In this document: positions 44,983 to 56,825 of the stretch, piece after piece
Position numbering within the stretch: the first letter of the stretch is position 1
Layout of the letters: each line of letters opens with the position of its first letter
NCBI RefSeq assembly: GCF_008329585.1
Contig: NZ_NPKP01000002.1
Span: 434,001-498,000, forward strand
Reading direction: 5' to 3'
Origin: Mycolicibacterium sp. P9-22
GTDB lineage: Bacteria; Actinomycetota; Actinomycetes; Mycobacteriales; Mycobacteriaceae
DNA length: 64,000 bases
Notes under the pieces: generated by a model
What the model saw: the letters and a program-made list of their open reading frames with translations, nothing else
What the model was told of the DNA's origin: nothing
Database searches by the model: none
Program-made: the position numbers and the translations under genes

Positions 44983-45348
44983 TCACGCCGAGTCACGCGT
45001 CGAGAGCTTGGCCCGAACGTCAACCATGTTCAGCGCCTCCACCCGCTTGATGAGGTCTTCGAGCGCAGCCGCCGGTAGTGCTCCCGCTTGCCTGTGCACG
45101 AGCACGCCATCGCGGAAGGCCATCACCGTCGGGATCGATCGAATGTCCAGCGCAGCGCTCAGCTTGGGCTGGGCTTCGGTGTCGACCTTGGCATGTACGA
45201 CACCGGGGTGCGCTTGTGCGGATTCTTCGAATACCGGCGCGAATGCGCGGCACGGACCGCACCATGATGCCCAGAAGTCCACCAGGACAATACCATTCTG
45301 GGCTATCGTGGATGGAAAGTCATCGTAGGTGAGATTTCGTGTGGTCAT
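44983..45348 (-). CDS. Thioredoxin
   Basis: A 121-residue thioredoxin with WASWCGPCRAFAPVFEE (Cys-Gly-Pro-Cys) and the cis-Pro region IRSIPTVMAFRDG. It reduces disulfides and persulfides. It is the third gene of the leftward operon metallo-beta-lactamase/rhodanese - sulfide:quinone oxidoreductase - thioredoxin, where it could release sulfane sulfur or recycle rhodanese persulfide. It is probably an extra copy besides the housekeeping TrxC. Confidence 0.92.
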   Translation of the reverse strand: MTTRNLTYDDFPSTIAQNGIVLVDFWASWCGPCRAFAPVFEESAQAHPGVVHAKVDTEAQPKLSAALDIRSIPTVMAFRDGVLVHRQAGALPAAALEDLIKRVEALNMVDVRAKLSTRDSA

Positions 45349-45399
45349 ATCCTTCTCCTTCTCGTAAGTGTGCCAGCAGCTTTCACGACTAGGCAGCTC

Positions 45400-46599
45400 T
45401 CAGGCGAGTCCCTTGAGCATCAGGTTCCAGTACATGAACGGCAGCCCGTATTTCTTGAGGTACCAATAGCTACGGTGGGATGTGGTCGGGTCGAGCACCG
45501 GGATCGACGGCGTCAGGTTCAGGTCGTAGTCGAACTCCGCCAGGAGCATCGAGTGCGATGACGTGACGATCGGGCACGAACCGTAGCCGTCGTAGCGTGC
45601 ACCCAGTGGCCGGCCCTGCAGAAAAGCCTCGATATTGGCGACGACGACGGGGGCCTGCTTGCGGATCGCCGCACCGGTCTTCGAGTTCGGGGACGACCCG
45701 GCGTCGCCGAGGCTGAACACGTTGGGATGGCGCACATGTTGCATGGTGTGCTTGTCGATCTCGACGTACCGTCCTGTGTCGCCGGTCGACAGCGCGCTGG
45801 ACTTGATCCAGTCCGGAGCCGATTGGCGCGGCACGGCATGCAAAACGTCGTAAGACAGCATGGTGTCGGATCCGCTGTCCCCGACTCCGGACACCGCGAC
45901 CTTGTGCGATGCCGCGTCGACCGAGGTCACCTCGGCGTTGGTGTGCACGGTGATGCCGTATCCGGCGGCCACCGTATCCAGGTTATCGGCGATCGCCGGG
46001 ATGCCGAACAGCCGTGGCGTCGGTACCACCAGGTGGACGTCGATATCCTTGAGCACGCCCTGCTTGCGCCAGTAGTCGGCGGCCAGATAGGCGATCTTCT
46101 GCGGCGCTCCGGCACACTTGATCGGCCCGGACGGCATCATGAACACCGCACTGCCCGAACGCATGTCGCGGATGAAATCCCAGGTGAGTGGTGCGAGGTC
46201 GAACCGGTAGTTCGACGACACACCTGCCTTGCCGAGCGCATCGCGCAGGCCCTCGGTGCGATTCCAGTCCAGCTGGATGCCGGGGCAGACCACGAGTACG
46301 TCGTACTCGTAGACCGCACCGTCGGCACAGGTGATCGTGTTGGCCTCGGGGTCGACGGCGGCGGCCGCCTTTCTGATCCAGGTCGCTCCCTTGGGCATCA
46401 CCGAGGCCTCGGACCGTTCGGTCCTCGACGCCTTTGCCTGGCCGCCGCCGACGAGCGTCCACAGTGGCTGGTAGTAGTGCTTGCTGGACGGCTCGATGAC
46501 GGCGACGTCTGGATGGCCGTTGCGGAGCAGGCGCGCGGCGACCGAGATACCGGCCGTCCCGCCGCCGACGATGAGGATCTGGTGCTTGGCGGTGATCAT
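45400..46599 (-). CDS. sqr: Sulfide:quinone oxidoreductase-type flavoprotein
   Basis: The 399-residue protein has an N-terminal FAD-binding motif (QILIVGGGTAGISVAARLL), the SQR-typical YYQPLWTLVGGG and the Cys of PIKCAGAPQKIAYL, and LGDAGSSPNSKTGAAIRKQA for flavin binding. It fits the type II (SQRDL-like) group, which oxidises H2S and passes electrons to the quinone pool, giving a persulfide. ATG 46599 is chosen because the FAD motif begins at once; it lies 13 bp after the upstream gene. Neighbours for persulfide handling strongly support the call. Confidence 0.88.
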   Translation of the reverse strand: MITAKHQILIVGGGTAGISVAARLLRNGHPDVAVIEPSSKHYYQPLWTLVGGGQAKASRTERSEASVMPKGATWIRKAAAAVDPEANTITCADGAVYEYDVLVVCPGIQLDWNRTEGLRDALGKAGVSSNYRFDLAPLTWDFIRDMRSGSAVFMMPSGPIKCAGAPQKIAYLAADYWRKQGVLKDIDVHLVVPTPRLFGIPAIADNLDTVAAGYGITVHTNAEVTSVDAASHKVAVSGVGDSGSDTMLSYDVLHAVPRQSAPDWIKSSALSTGDTGRYVEIDKHTMQHVRHPNVFSLGDAGSSPNSKTGAAIRKQAPVVVANIEAFLQGRPLGARYDGYGSCPIVTSSHSMLLAEFDYDLNLTPSIPVLDPTTSHRSYWYLKKYGLPFMYWNLMLKGLA

Positions 46600-46612
46600 G
46601 ATGCCCTTTCGC

Positions 46613-49989
<3,377 letters not shown>

Positions 49990-50002
49990 TCAGGAGGTAG
50001 AT

Positions 50003-50413
50003 ATGGGTTACGCACTGTCGACCACGCTGCACACCACATTCGAGGACGCGGTGGAGCGGACTCGAAAGGCCTTGGCCGAACAAGGTTTCGGGATACTGAC
50101 CGAGATCGACATGAAGGCCACGCTGAAGGCCAAGCTGGGCGAGGACATCGAGGACTACCTGATCCTCGGTGCCTGCAATCCCCCGCTGGCACACCGGGCG
50201 GTGACCGCCGACCGGCAGATCGGCCTGCTGCTGCCCTGCAACGTCGCGGTGCGTGCCGATACCACCGCCGGTGCCGACACGGTGATCGTCGACGCGATGG
50301 ATCCGCAGGTGATGGTTGCGCTCTCCGATCAACCCGGGGTACGCGAGGTCGCCGACGAGGCCGCCGCCAAACTGCAGGCCGCCCTCGACACCCTGGACGG
50401 GGGCAGCCGATGA
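50003..50413 (+). CDS. DUF302 family protein
   Basis: A 136-residue DUF302 protein (TFEDAVERTRKALAEQGFGIL, YLILGACNPPLAHRAVTADR, LLLPCNVAVRAD). Family members are small soluble proteins common next to sulfur-oxidation and rhodanese genes; their function is unknown. The two conserved Cys (GACNPP, LPCNV) could react with sulfur species. AGGAGG stands right before the start, and the stop overlaps the following gene by four bases. Confidence 0.85.
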   Translation: MGYALSTTLHTTFEDAVERTRKALAEQGFGILTEIDMKATLKAKLGEDIEDYLILGACNPPLAHRAVTADRQIGLLLPCNVAVRADTTAGADTVIVDAMDPQVMVALSDQPGVREVADEAAAKLQAALDTLDGGSR

Positions 50414-51795
50414 CGTTGTCGCACAGCGATATCACGTCACCCTCCGAGGTCGACGTGGCCATCATCGAAACGACCGGACTGGGTGACCGTAGCTACCTGA
50501 TCAGCATCGACGGCATCGCCGTGGTCATCGATCCGCAACGCGATATCGACCGCGTGCTCGACCTGGCCCGCGAGCGGGGGGTGCGGATCACCCATGTGCT
50601 CGAGACACATATCCACAACGACTATGTCACCGGCGGTCTGGAGCTCTCCCGCACCGTCGATGCCGAATACGTGGTGCCCGCCGGTGACGAGGTCGGCTAC
50701 CGGCGCCGCGCTGTCGGCGATGGCGACGTGATCGATGTCGGGCCGATCCGGCTGCGGGTCATGCACACCCCCGGCCATACCCACCACCACGTCAGCTACG
50801 TGCTGCACAATGCCGCCGACGCGGTGCTCGGCGTATTCACCGGCGGGTCGATGCTGCACGGCACGACCGGCCGTACCGACCTGCTGGGTTCCGAACACAC
50901 CGAGGTGCTCAGCCACGCGCAGTTCCACTCGGTGCGCCGGCTTGCGGCCGAACTGCCCGAGAATGCCTAGGTCTATCCGACACACGGCTTCGGCAGCTTC
51001 TGCTCGGCGACCCCGGCCAGCGGCGACGCATCGACCATTGCCGATGAGCGCCAGGACAATCCGGCACTCACCCAGGACGAGCAGAGTTATGTCGACGAAC
51101 TGATCGCCGGCCTGTCGGACTACCCCGCCTACTACGCGCACATGGGCGTCATCAACGCCCGGGGGCCGGCGCCGGTGGACCTGTCGCTTCCACTGCCGGT
51201 GGACCCCGCCGAACTGCGTCGGCGCATCGACGCCGGCGAGTGGGTGGTGGACCTGCGCAACCGCACCGCCTTCGCAGCCGGACACCTCGACGGCACCGTC
51301 GGATTCGAGCTCTCGGATTCCTTCGTCACCTACCTGGGTTGGCTGTACTCCTGGGGATCTCCGTTGACTCTCATCGGCGACAACGAGTCCCAGATCGCCG
51401 ATGCCCGGCGCGAACTGGCGCGCATCGGCGTCGACAACCTCACCGGGTCGGCCGTGGGCGAGGTACACACGCTGACCGCGGGCACACCGCTGCGGTCCTA
51501 TCGGGTCGCAGATTTCGCCGACCTGGCCGAGGCGCTCGGCACGCGACGGCCCGCCGTGCTCGATGTCCGGCAGAGCGGCGAGTTCGACGACGGTCATATT
51601 CCGGGCGCGCTCAACATCCCGCTGCACGAAATCAGCAGGCGCATCGACGAAGTGCCCGGCGGCGAGGTGTGGGTGCACTGCGCCTCCGGTTACCGCTCGT
51701 CCATCGCCGCCTCGTTGATCGACCGTGCCGACCGCGCCGTCGTCCTCATCGACGATGATTTCGAGAAGGCCGAGAATTTGGACCTCGTGCGCTAA
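50410..51795 (+). pseudogene. Metallo-beta-lactamase/rhodanese fusion interrupted by an in-frame TAG
   Basis: The reading frame stays open for 461 codons except for one TAG at 50968-50970. Before it lie ~186 residues of a metallo-beta-lactamase domain (ETHIHNDYVTGGLEL, HTPGHTHHHVSY). After it the same frame continues VYPTHGFGSFCSATPASGDA, which completes that domain, then a degenerate rhodanese and an intact C-terminal rhodanese (WVHCASGYRSSIAAS). The break falls just before the strictly conserved YPTHG, so the N-terminal fragment alone should be inactive. Re-initiation at ATG 51142 could still give a 217-residue rhodanese protein. It is a paralogue of the gene at 46613-47992. No frameshift is needed; one base change explains the break. 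Confidence 0.8.
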
Positions 51796-52136
51796 CCGAA
51801 CACCGCCGAGACAAGCAGCGCTATGACGATGGCCGCCGCGAATGCGACGGTGGCGCCTCCGATCAGCAGGATCTCGGCACGTGGAGCGGGCATCACCGCA
51901 CGGCCCGCGCCGACCGTGGCCCGAATCTGCCGCGACCTCCGGTAACCGAGCGCCAGGACGAGCAAGGCAAGCGCCGTCGCCGTCAGCGCCAGGACCGTCC
52001 GGCCCGGGCCGAGCGGGCCGTGCTGGCGCAACATCACCAGCGCGCCACCGACCAGAAACCCGAATGCACCTCTCTCCCAAGACAACAACGTGCGCTCGGC
52101 GGGCAGACCGGGTTTCCACGGCTCTCGGCGTGCCAT
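51792..52136 (-). CDS. DUF202 small membrane protein (copy 1)
   Basis: A 114-residue protein with three hydrophobic segments and the DUF202 start pattern PAERTLLSWERGAFGFLVGG. Function unknown; the family resembles YidH. It follows copy 2 by one base in the leftward direction, and its last four bases overlap the end of the interrupted metallo-beta-lactamase gene. Confidence 0.8.
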   Translation of the reverse strand: MARREPWKPGLPAERTLLSWERGAFGFLVGGALVMLRQHGPLGPGRTVLALTATALALLVLALGYRRSRQIRATVGAGRAVMPAPRAEILLIGGATVAFAAAIVIALLVSAVFG

Positions 52137-52137
52137 C

Positions 52138-52521
52138 TCACCCCCGGGCCGGCGGCCAGACGACCAGGATCACCAGAACCGCGACGGTGACGACGAAGAT
52201 CGCGCCGCCGAGCAGCACCGGCACCAGCGTGGGCGGCAGGTCCTCATCACGGCGCATCGCCGCCTGTACGCGTTGCCAGCGCCGCACCGCCAGTGCCGCC
52301 AGCAGCCCACCGCCCGCGGTGAGCACGACGCTCAAACCGTGCCGTACACCGGGGATACCGAAGGAGGGCACGAACTGCACCACGGCGATACCACCGGCGA
52401 TCAGCGCCAGTGCCGTGCGGATCCAGGCCAGAAAGGTGCGCTCGTTCGCCAGTGTGAAGCGGTAATCCGGTTCGGTCTCGTCGCCCGAACGCGGTGAGCG
52501 ATCATGACCGGAAGACATCAC
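52138..52521 (-). CDS. DUF202 small membrane protein (copy 2, YidH-like)
   Basis: A 127-residue protein with a charged N-terminus, the DUF202 motif ANERTFLAWIRTALALIAGG and three membrane segments. It is the better match to YidH of the two neighbouring copies; the pair probably form a heteromeric membrane complex of unknown role. ATG 52521 or 52518 may be used. Confidence 0.82.
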   Translation of the reverse strand: MMSSGHDRSPRSGDETEPDYRFTLANERTFLAWIRTALALIAGGIAVVQFVPSFGIPGVRHGLSVVLTAGGGLLAALAVRRWQRVQAAMRRDEDLPPTLVPVLLGGAIFVVTVAVLVILVVWPPARG

Positions 52522-52554
52522 GCGGCCGCCCTTCCCGAAACATCGAATCCGCTG

Positions 52555-53511
52555 TCAGCCTACATCGGTGTTGTCTGACAGCAGGTTCCGCCGGAAAAAC
52601 TCGAGATGAGCCGTCGCGACCAGACGCTGCGTAGCGCCGTGGTACATCTCGAAATGGCTCACCGGATACTCCCGGATCTCGTGGCGAGGCACTTCGGCCA
52701 CCTTTCGCTTGATGTAATCGCTCGACACGACCTCGTCGTCGCGGGCCAACGTCACCAGAAGCGGTGCGCTGATCCGGGCGAGCAGGCCCTTCCGGTATCG
52801 CGGTGCGGTGAACAAGAACCGCGGCGTGACCCTGTTGCGCCACGTTGGAGCCTGCGTCTCCACGGTGCGGAACAGCTCCCCCAATGAAGGATCGCTGAAG
52901 ACCGCGCGTCCGGGCGGACCGTAGACGCGGATGCAATGAGGCGGACGCTTCAGCGCACCGGCGGCCGCGTCGACCACCGCCGATCCCTGCAACCGAACCG
53001 CTGCCAAAATTGTCTGTGCACCGCTCAATTGCAGCCCAGGTCTCCCGGCGCGACCACGCGCTCCGTGAAGGAGATCGATCGCCGGTACGTTGGCGACGAC
53101 GGCGGCGATCGACAAGTCGTTCGCCGCGAGATCAAGCACATGACCGCCGCCGAGCGAGGTGCCCCACAGTGCGATCCGCTCGGGGTCGATACCCTCGCAA
53201 CTGCGGGCAAATTCTACGGCGTTGCGCAGATCGACGCGCTGCCGTGGCGTGCTGATCTGTTGGCGCGGCAGGCCCTCGCTGGCACCCAGATAGCGGTAGT
53301 CGAAGATCAACGCCGCCAGGCCGCTGGCGGCGAATCGGCTTGCGAAGTTCGGAACTATCCAGTCCATCGTGCCGGAGAACCCATGCGCCAGAACCACGCA
53401 CGGGACGACCTCCGCCGTGTCGGTGGGGCGGTACAGCAGGCCTGCACAGCGCACGCCCTCGGATCGGAACGACACCGCAGCGGTGCGAAAAGGGGGTTCG
53501 GATTCGCGCAA
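52555..53511 (-). CDS. Alpha/beta-hydrolase (X-Pro-dipeptidase/acyl-esterase-like)
   Basis: A 318-residue hydrolase with the oxyanion region VVLAHGFSGTMDW, the nucleophile elbow LWGTSLGGGHVLD, an acid in LARDDEVVSS and the His in SHFEMYHG. No signal peptide. It resembles cytoplasmic serine hydrolases fused to or related to the DUF1100/dienelactone type; the substrate is unknown. The start TTG 53511 is uncertain; a GTG at 53475 is possible. The 158-bp gap before it holds no gene. Confidence 0.8.
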   Translation of the reverse strand: MRESEPPFRTAAVSFRSEGVRCAGLLYRPTDTAEVVPCVVLAHGFSGTMDWIVPNFASRFAASGLAALIFDYRYLGASEGLPRQQISTPRQRVDLRNAVEFARSCEGIDPERIALWGTSLGGGHVLDLAANDLSIAAVVANVPAIDLLHGARGRAGRPGLQLSGAQTILAAVRLQGSAVVDAAAGALKRPPHCIRVYGPPGRAVFSDPSLGELFRTVETQAPTWRNRVTPRFLFTAPRYRKGLLARISAPLLVTLARDDEVVSSDYIKRKVAEVPRHEIREYPVSHFEMYHGATQRLVATAHLEFFRRNLLSDNTDVG

Positions 53512-53669
53512 CCCTTTGTGTCAGGCGTCTGCGCTTGCCCGCCGGTTTCGTTCATGCCGCGTGATCTCACTCCTCTCGTGGCGAATCCACAAGGGCCGGA
53601 AGGTGCCATGAGCCGAGGGCCAATGGCTCGAGTCCGTGCATTTTCGATGCCTGAGGTCGGAGCCACGAG

Positions 53670-55331
53670 TCATTTTGGCTCGCCATCACGAGCCGGTGCG
53701 CCACCGTCTTCGATGAGCAGTTCATGCAACGCATTCGACGTCGCACGCGCGGCCGTGGAGAAGGGCTCGAGCACGGTATGGACCCCTGCAGCTCGCAAGC
53801 GCTCGGCGTCGTGGTGAGTGTGAGCCGTCAGCGCAATGGTGCCGGTGAAACCGTGTTGTCGAAGACTTTGCAGGAGGGCCAGGTTGACTTGTGCGATCGG
53901 GATTGCGCTGATGACATATTTCGCCTCCGACAGCGGCAGGGCTTCGAGCAGCTGTTCGTCTTCCGCACTCCCGAACACGACGGCGAACTCGTCGGTGGAA
54001 TGTATCTTGACCTGGTGCGGGTCGAAGTCCACCGCGAGGACACGGTGGCCGGCGATGCTCAGTAGATGGGCAAGGTGCCCCCCGAACCGTCCCAAGCCGT
54101 AGAGAATCACGTCAAAGGAGTCTGCCGCAACGATTTTCGGCTCGCGTGGTGCACGTCTCTCCAAGATCGCCAACCAACGTTTGACACGATGATATATCTG
54201 CTCCGAATAGGTGATCAGATAGGTCGAGAGGGCGATCGTGATGAGGCCTATCAAGGTGATGAGGCTGACGGTTTCGTTGGTGATGTGGCCAAGGCTCAGC
54301 CCCAGGGCGGCCAGGATCCAGGAGAACTCCGATATCTGACCGAGCGGCAACCCAGCAGGGACGCTGACGCGCAAGGGATAACGCATCAGCGACATGACCG
54401 TGACGACGATCAACGGTTTCCCTATCAGTACCACCGCAGCAAAGACCAGCGCCGGGATGACCTGCCCGGTGACATCGTTGAATTCAAGTCGCGAACCCAG
54501 TTCGAGAAAAAAGAACAGCAGCAGAAAGTCACGCAGACTGGCAAGCCGAGCCCCCAACGCGTCGCGGAATGGTGTGCTTGCCAAGGACACGCCAGCCAGA
54601 AAGGCGCCGACTTCGGAGCTGAATCCGAGCAACCCGCTCAGCGCGGCCATGGAGGCTGCATATGAGACGCCGAACAGGACAAGCAAATCGGGCACCCGCG
54701 CGATATGCGGCAGGAGCCGCGGAAGCAGGTAGCGCATCAGCAACCACACCACGCTGAGCAGTCCTGCACCCTTGAGAAGGACAATCGCCATACCGTGGCC
54801 GAGACCGCCGCCGGTGCCCTCCCCGAAGGCGGTCAGCACGATCATCACGAGTACGACGACCAAGTCCTGCACGATGAGGACTCCGACCGCGATGCGCCCG
54901 TGAAGCTGGTCGAGCTCGCGTTTGTCGGACAACAGCTTGACGATGATGATGGTGGACGAGAATGTCAGCGCCATGGCGATGTACAGCGCGGTGAGCCCGT
55001 GCATGCCGAATGCCATTGCGATGAGGTACGCGACCGCCGCGGTCAGGGCCACCTGAGTCAGCCCGGTGACTACCGCGACGGGGCCGGTGCTGCGGATCAT
55101 GTGCACGTCGAGCCGGAGCCCGACGAGGAACAGCAGCAGGGCGATCCCGAAATCGGCCAGCAGTTCGATCGTGCCATCGGCCGACACCCACCCGGTGCCC
55201 ACCGGACCGACGACGACGCCGACCACGAGGAACGCGACGATGAGTGGCTGGCGCAGCCGTGACATCACCAGTCCGGCGACGGTGGCTATCGCCAATACCG
55301 CTGCCAGGACCGGGAACGGGTACAGATCCAT
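53670..55331 (-). CDS. KefB-type cation:proton antiporter (CPA2) with TrkA-N domain
   Basis: A 553-residue protein. Residues ~1-385 contain about twelve membrane helices of the CPA2 fold (LLADFGIALLLFLVGLRLDV, FSSTIIIVKLLSDKREL, GVLIVQDLVVVLVM). Residues ~405-540 form a TrkA-N (RCK) nucleotide-binding domain (VILYGLGRFGGHLAHLLSIAG, VDFDPHQV). It should exchange K+ or Na+ for protons under redox or pH stress. ATG 55331 is preferred to an earlier in-frame start at 55397, because the first helix follows directly. Confidence 0.9.
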   Translation of the reverse strand: MDLYPFPVLAAVLAIATVAGLVMSRLRQPLIVAFLVVGVVVGPVGTGWVSADGTIELLADFGIALLLFLVGLRLDVHMIRSTGPVAVVTGLTQVALTAAVAYLIAMAFGMHGLTALYIAMALTFSSTIIIVKLLSDKRELDQLHGRIAVGVLIVQDLVVVLVMIVLTAFGEGTGGGLGHGMAIVLLKGAGLLSVVWLLMRYLLPRLLPHIARVPDLLVLFGVSYAASMAALSGLLGFSSEVGAFLAGVSLASTPFRDALGARLASLRDFLLLFFFLELGSRLEFNDVTGQVIPALVFAAVVLIGKPLIVVTVMSLMRYPLRVSVPAGLPLGQISEFSWILAALGLSLGHITNETVSLITLIGLITIALSTYLITYSEQIYHRVKRWLAILERRAPREPKIVAADSFDVILYGLGRFGGHLAHLLSIAGHRVLAVDFDPHQVKIHSTDEFAVVFGSAEDEQLLEALPLSEAKYVISAIPIAQVNLALLQSLRQHGFTGTIALTAHTHHDAERLRAAGVHTVLEPFSTAARATSNALHELLIEDGGAPARDGEPK

Positions 55332-55426
55332 GCTGTCCAGCAACCTTTCGCGTGAGGGCTGAGATGGTGATGCGACCCGCTGCTGAGTCCAGCACAAGCG
55401 GCGGCGCTGCCCAGTTCTCCCACCGC

Positions 55427-55951
55427 CTATTGCCTCGTCCGCTGTGTCGAGCTGATCCGTTCCACTCGCCGCCGGACTCCACGCAACATTGCCCGTGTCG
55501 CGATAGCCCGCAGGGGGCCGGACAGCTCCACGCCGACGACTTGCCCGGGGTGCCGCAGACCGATCCGGCCCCGCAGGAGTATCCGGCAGCGATCAATCCC
55601 GTGCGGTATCACGCTCACCGACCACGTCGAACCCGCATGAAGCCCTGTCGGCGTCGACTGCAACACAATGTGATTGCCCTCGGAAATATCGGCCATTTGC
55701 ACCACCACACCCAGACGCCGTCCCACGTGCGCACGGTCGCGAAGGGTTCGCAGCAGCTCCGCCCAGACAACGTCCGATGGCGCATTCACCCACACGCCCT
55801 CGGTCGTTTGACTGGCGGGCGCGCGCACCAGGTCGTCACCCGGTAGCGGCTGCTCGCACTCCCCCTTCGTGGTCCCCCAGTTACGGTAGTACTGCCGTAG
55901 CCCCAGGAGGCCTGCCACGACAACCAGGGTCTTTGCGATGTAGTTGGCCAT
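55427..55951 (-). CDS. SRPBCC/polyketide-cyclase-like protein with N-terminal membrane segment
   Basis: A 174-residue protein beginning with a hydrophobic segment (IAKTLVVVAGLLGLRQYY), then a START-like SRPBCC domain (EGVWVNAPSDVVWAELLRTL ... RCRILLRGRIGL). SRPBCC domains bind hydrophobic ligands; the ligand is unknown. A DosR-like box stands 30 bp upstream, and a small membrane-protein gene lies before it in the same orientation. Confidence 0.75.
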   Translation of the reverse strand: MANYIAKTLVVVAGLLGLRQYYRNWGTTKGECEQPLPGDDLVRAPASQTTEGVWVNAPSDVVWAELLRTLRDRAHVGRRLGVVVQMADISEGNHIVLQSTPTGLHAGSTWSVSVIPHGIDRCRILLRGRIGLRHPGQVVGVELSGPLRAIATRAMLRGVRRRVERISSTQRTRQ

Positions 55952-55980
55952 GGCACCAGAATGCGGTCGCCCACAGCCGT

Positions 55981-55994
55981 GGGACTAGGGCCGG
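55981..55994 (-). promoter_or_regulatory. Weak DosR-box-like site
   Basis: GGGACTAGGGCCGG matches the DosR core at 9 of 14 positions; the left half is perfect, the right half poor. It lies 30-43 bp before the SRPBCC start, closer than is usual. Confidence 0.35.
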
Positions 55995-56056
55995 TGGTCC
56001 TCAGACCGGAGGCGCTTGGGCCACTCTGATGCGCATGTACGGACGCCATCCAACCG

Positions 56057-56527
56057 CTACGCGGTCGCGTGCGGAGACTTGCCGCTGGTTCGTAGTGTGT
56101 TGCCTGCTCGATCATCGTGCCCGGGGCACCAGCCGATGTAGATCAGGTAAAGGCTGACCAGAGCCAGGAGCGAGTACACCACTGGCACGACCGCCGTCGC
56201 GCTGACCATCCGGCTCGCCAGCGAATCCAGGGAACCCGGAACGGTGAGCAGCAGAACGCCCTTGGCCAGCATCATCCATCCGAGTAGCGAGATGATGAAA
56301 GCCGCAGCCCCTCGCCACAATCGGTGAAACGTGACGACCGCGATTCCGGCGGCCGTCACGTAGACGCCGGTGACCCACGGCCATACGGCGCTGGCGGTGA
56401 ACTCGGACAGAATCGGCATCAGATCGTCGGCGCGCAGCAGCACCGAAACAGAGAGTATGCCCAGAAGCGGTCCGAGAACCCTGGCGAATGCGCGCGTACG
56501 ACTGTCTGCCTGCTCCAAGATATTCAC
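56057..56527 (-). CDS. Small membrane protein with four predicted helices
   Basis: I do not recognise the family. The 156-residue protein has four hydrophobic segments (~residues 20-32, 47-65, 72-95, 110-132) and a short hydrophilic tail (CPGHDDRAGNTLRTSGKSPHA). No enzyme motif. A DosR-like box lies 76-90 bp upstream, so it may be a hypoxia-induced membrane protein. It is divergent from the DosS/DosT-like kinase gene. Confidence 0.7.
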   Translation of the reverse strand: MNILEQADSRTRAFARVLGPLLGILSVSVLLRADDLMPILSEFTASAVWPWVTGVYVTAAGIAVVTFHRLWRGAAAFIISLLGWMMLAKGVLLLTVPGSLDSLASRMVSATAVVPVVYSLLALVSLYLIYIGWCPGHDDRAGNTLRTSGKSPHATA

Positions 56528-56602
56528 GTCGCCTCCATTGATAAGTCACCACGATCGGCCGATCACCCACTTGAGGTAACCATCGGCCCACCGTCGACGT
56601 GC

Positions 56603-56617
56603 AGGGCCGAAGGCCTC
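56603..56617 (-). promoter_or_regulatory. DosR-box-like site
   Basis: Bottom strand GAGGCCTTCGGCCC keeps the TTCGGCCC half and G/C positions of the DosR box (9 of 14 to the strict consensus, more to the GGGACTTTCGGCCC variant). It lies between the membrane-protein gene and the kinase gene. Confidence 0.5.
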
Positions 56618-56825
56618 TTTCCAGGGTTTCCTTGGTCATCGACCGACGTTATTGAGCCCTGGCGGCGAACCCAGGACTTGCGTAAGCGAGCCGGAAATAC
56701 TGGCCCGGTCTGGTGGGCGTTCCGCACCATCCGCTAACCCCGAGCCCGTCACGCTTCGCTGTTACGCGGCGGCAAATTCGCGCGTACGCTAACGTGCGAG
56801 GGCATAGGGTTGGGGAATCAAGGAA

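Noticed and set aside
50437..52119. A leftward open frame of ~560 codons opposite the interrupted metallo-beta-lactamase gene
   Set aside because: The rightward frame has metal-binding and rhodanese motifs; the long antisense frame is a composition effect and shows no domain.
53599..53612. GGGCCGGAAGGTGC as a DosR box before the alpha/beta-hydrolase
   Set aside because: The half-sites are one base too far apart for the 14-bp core.
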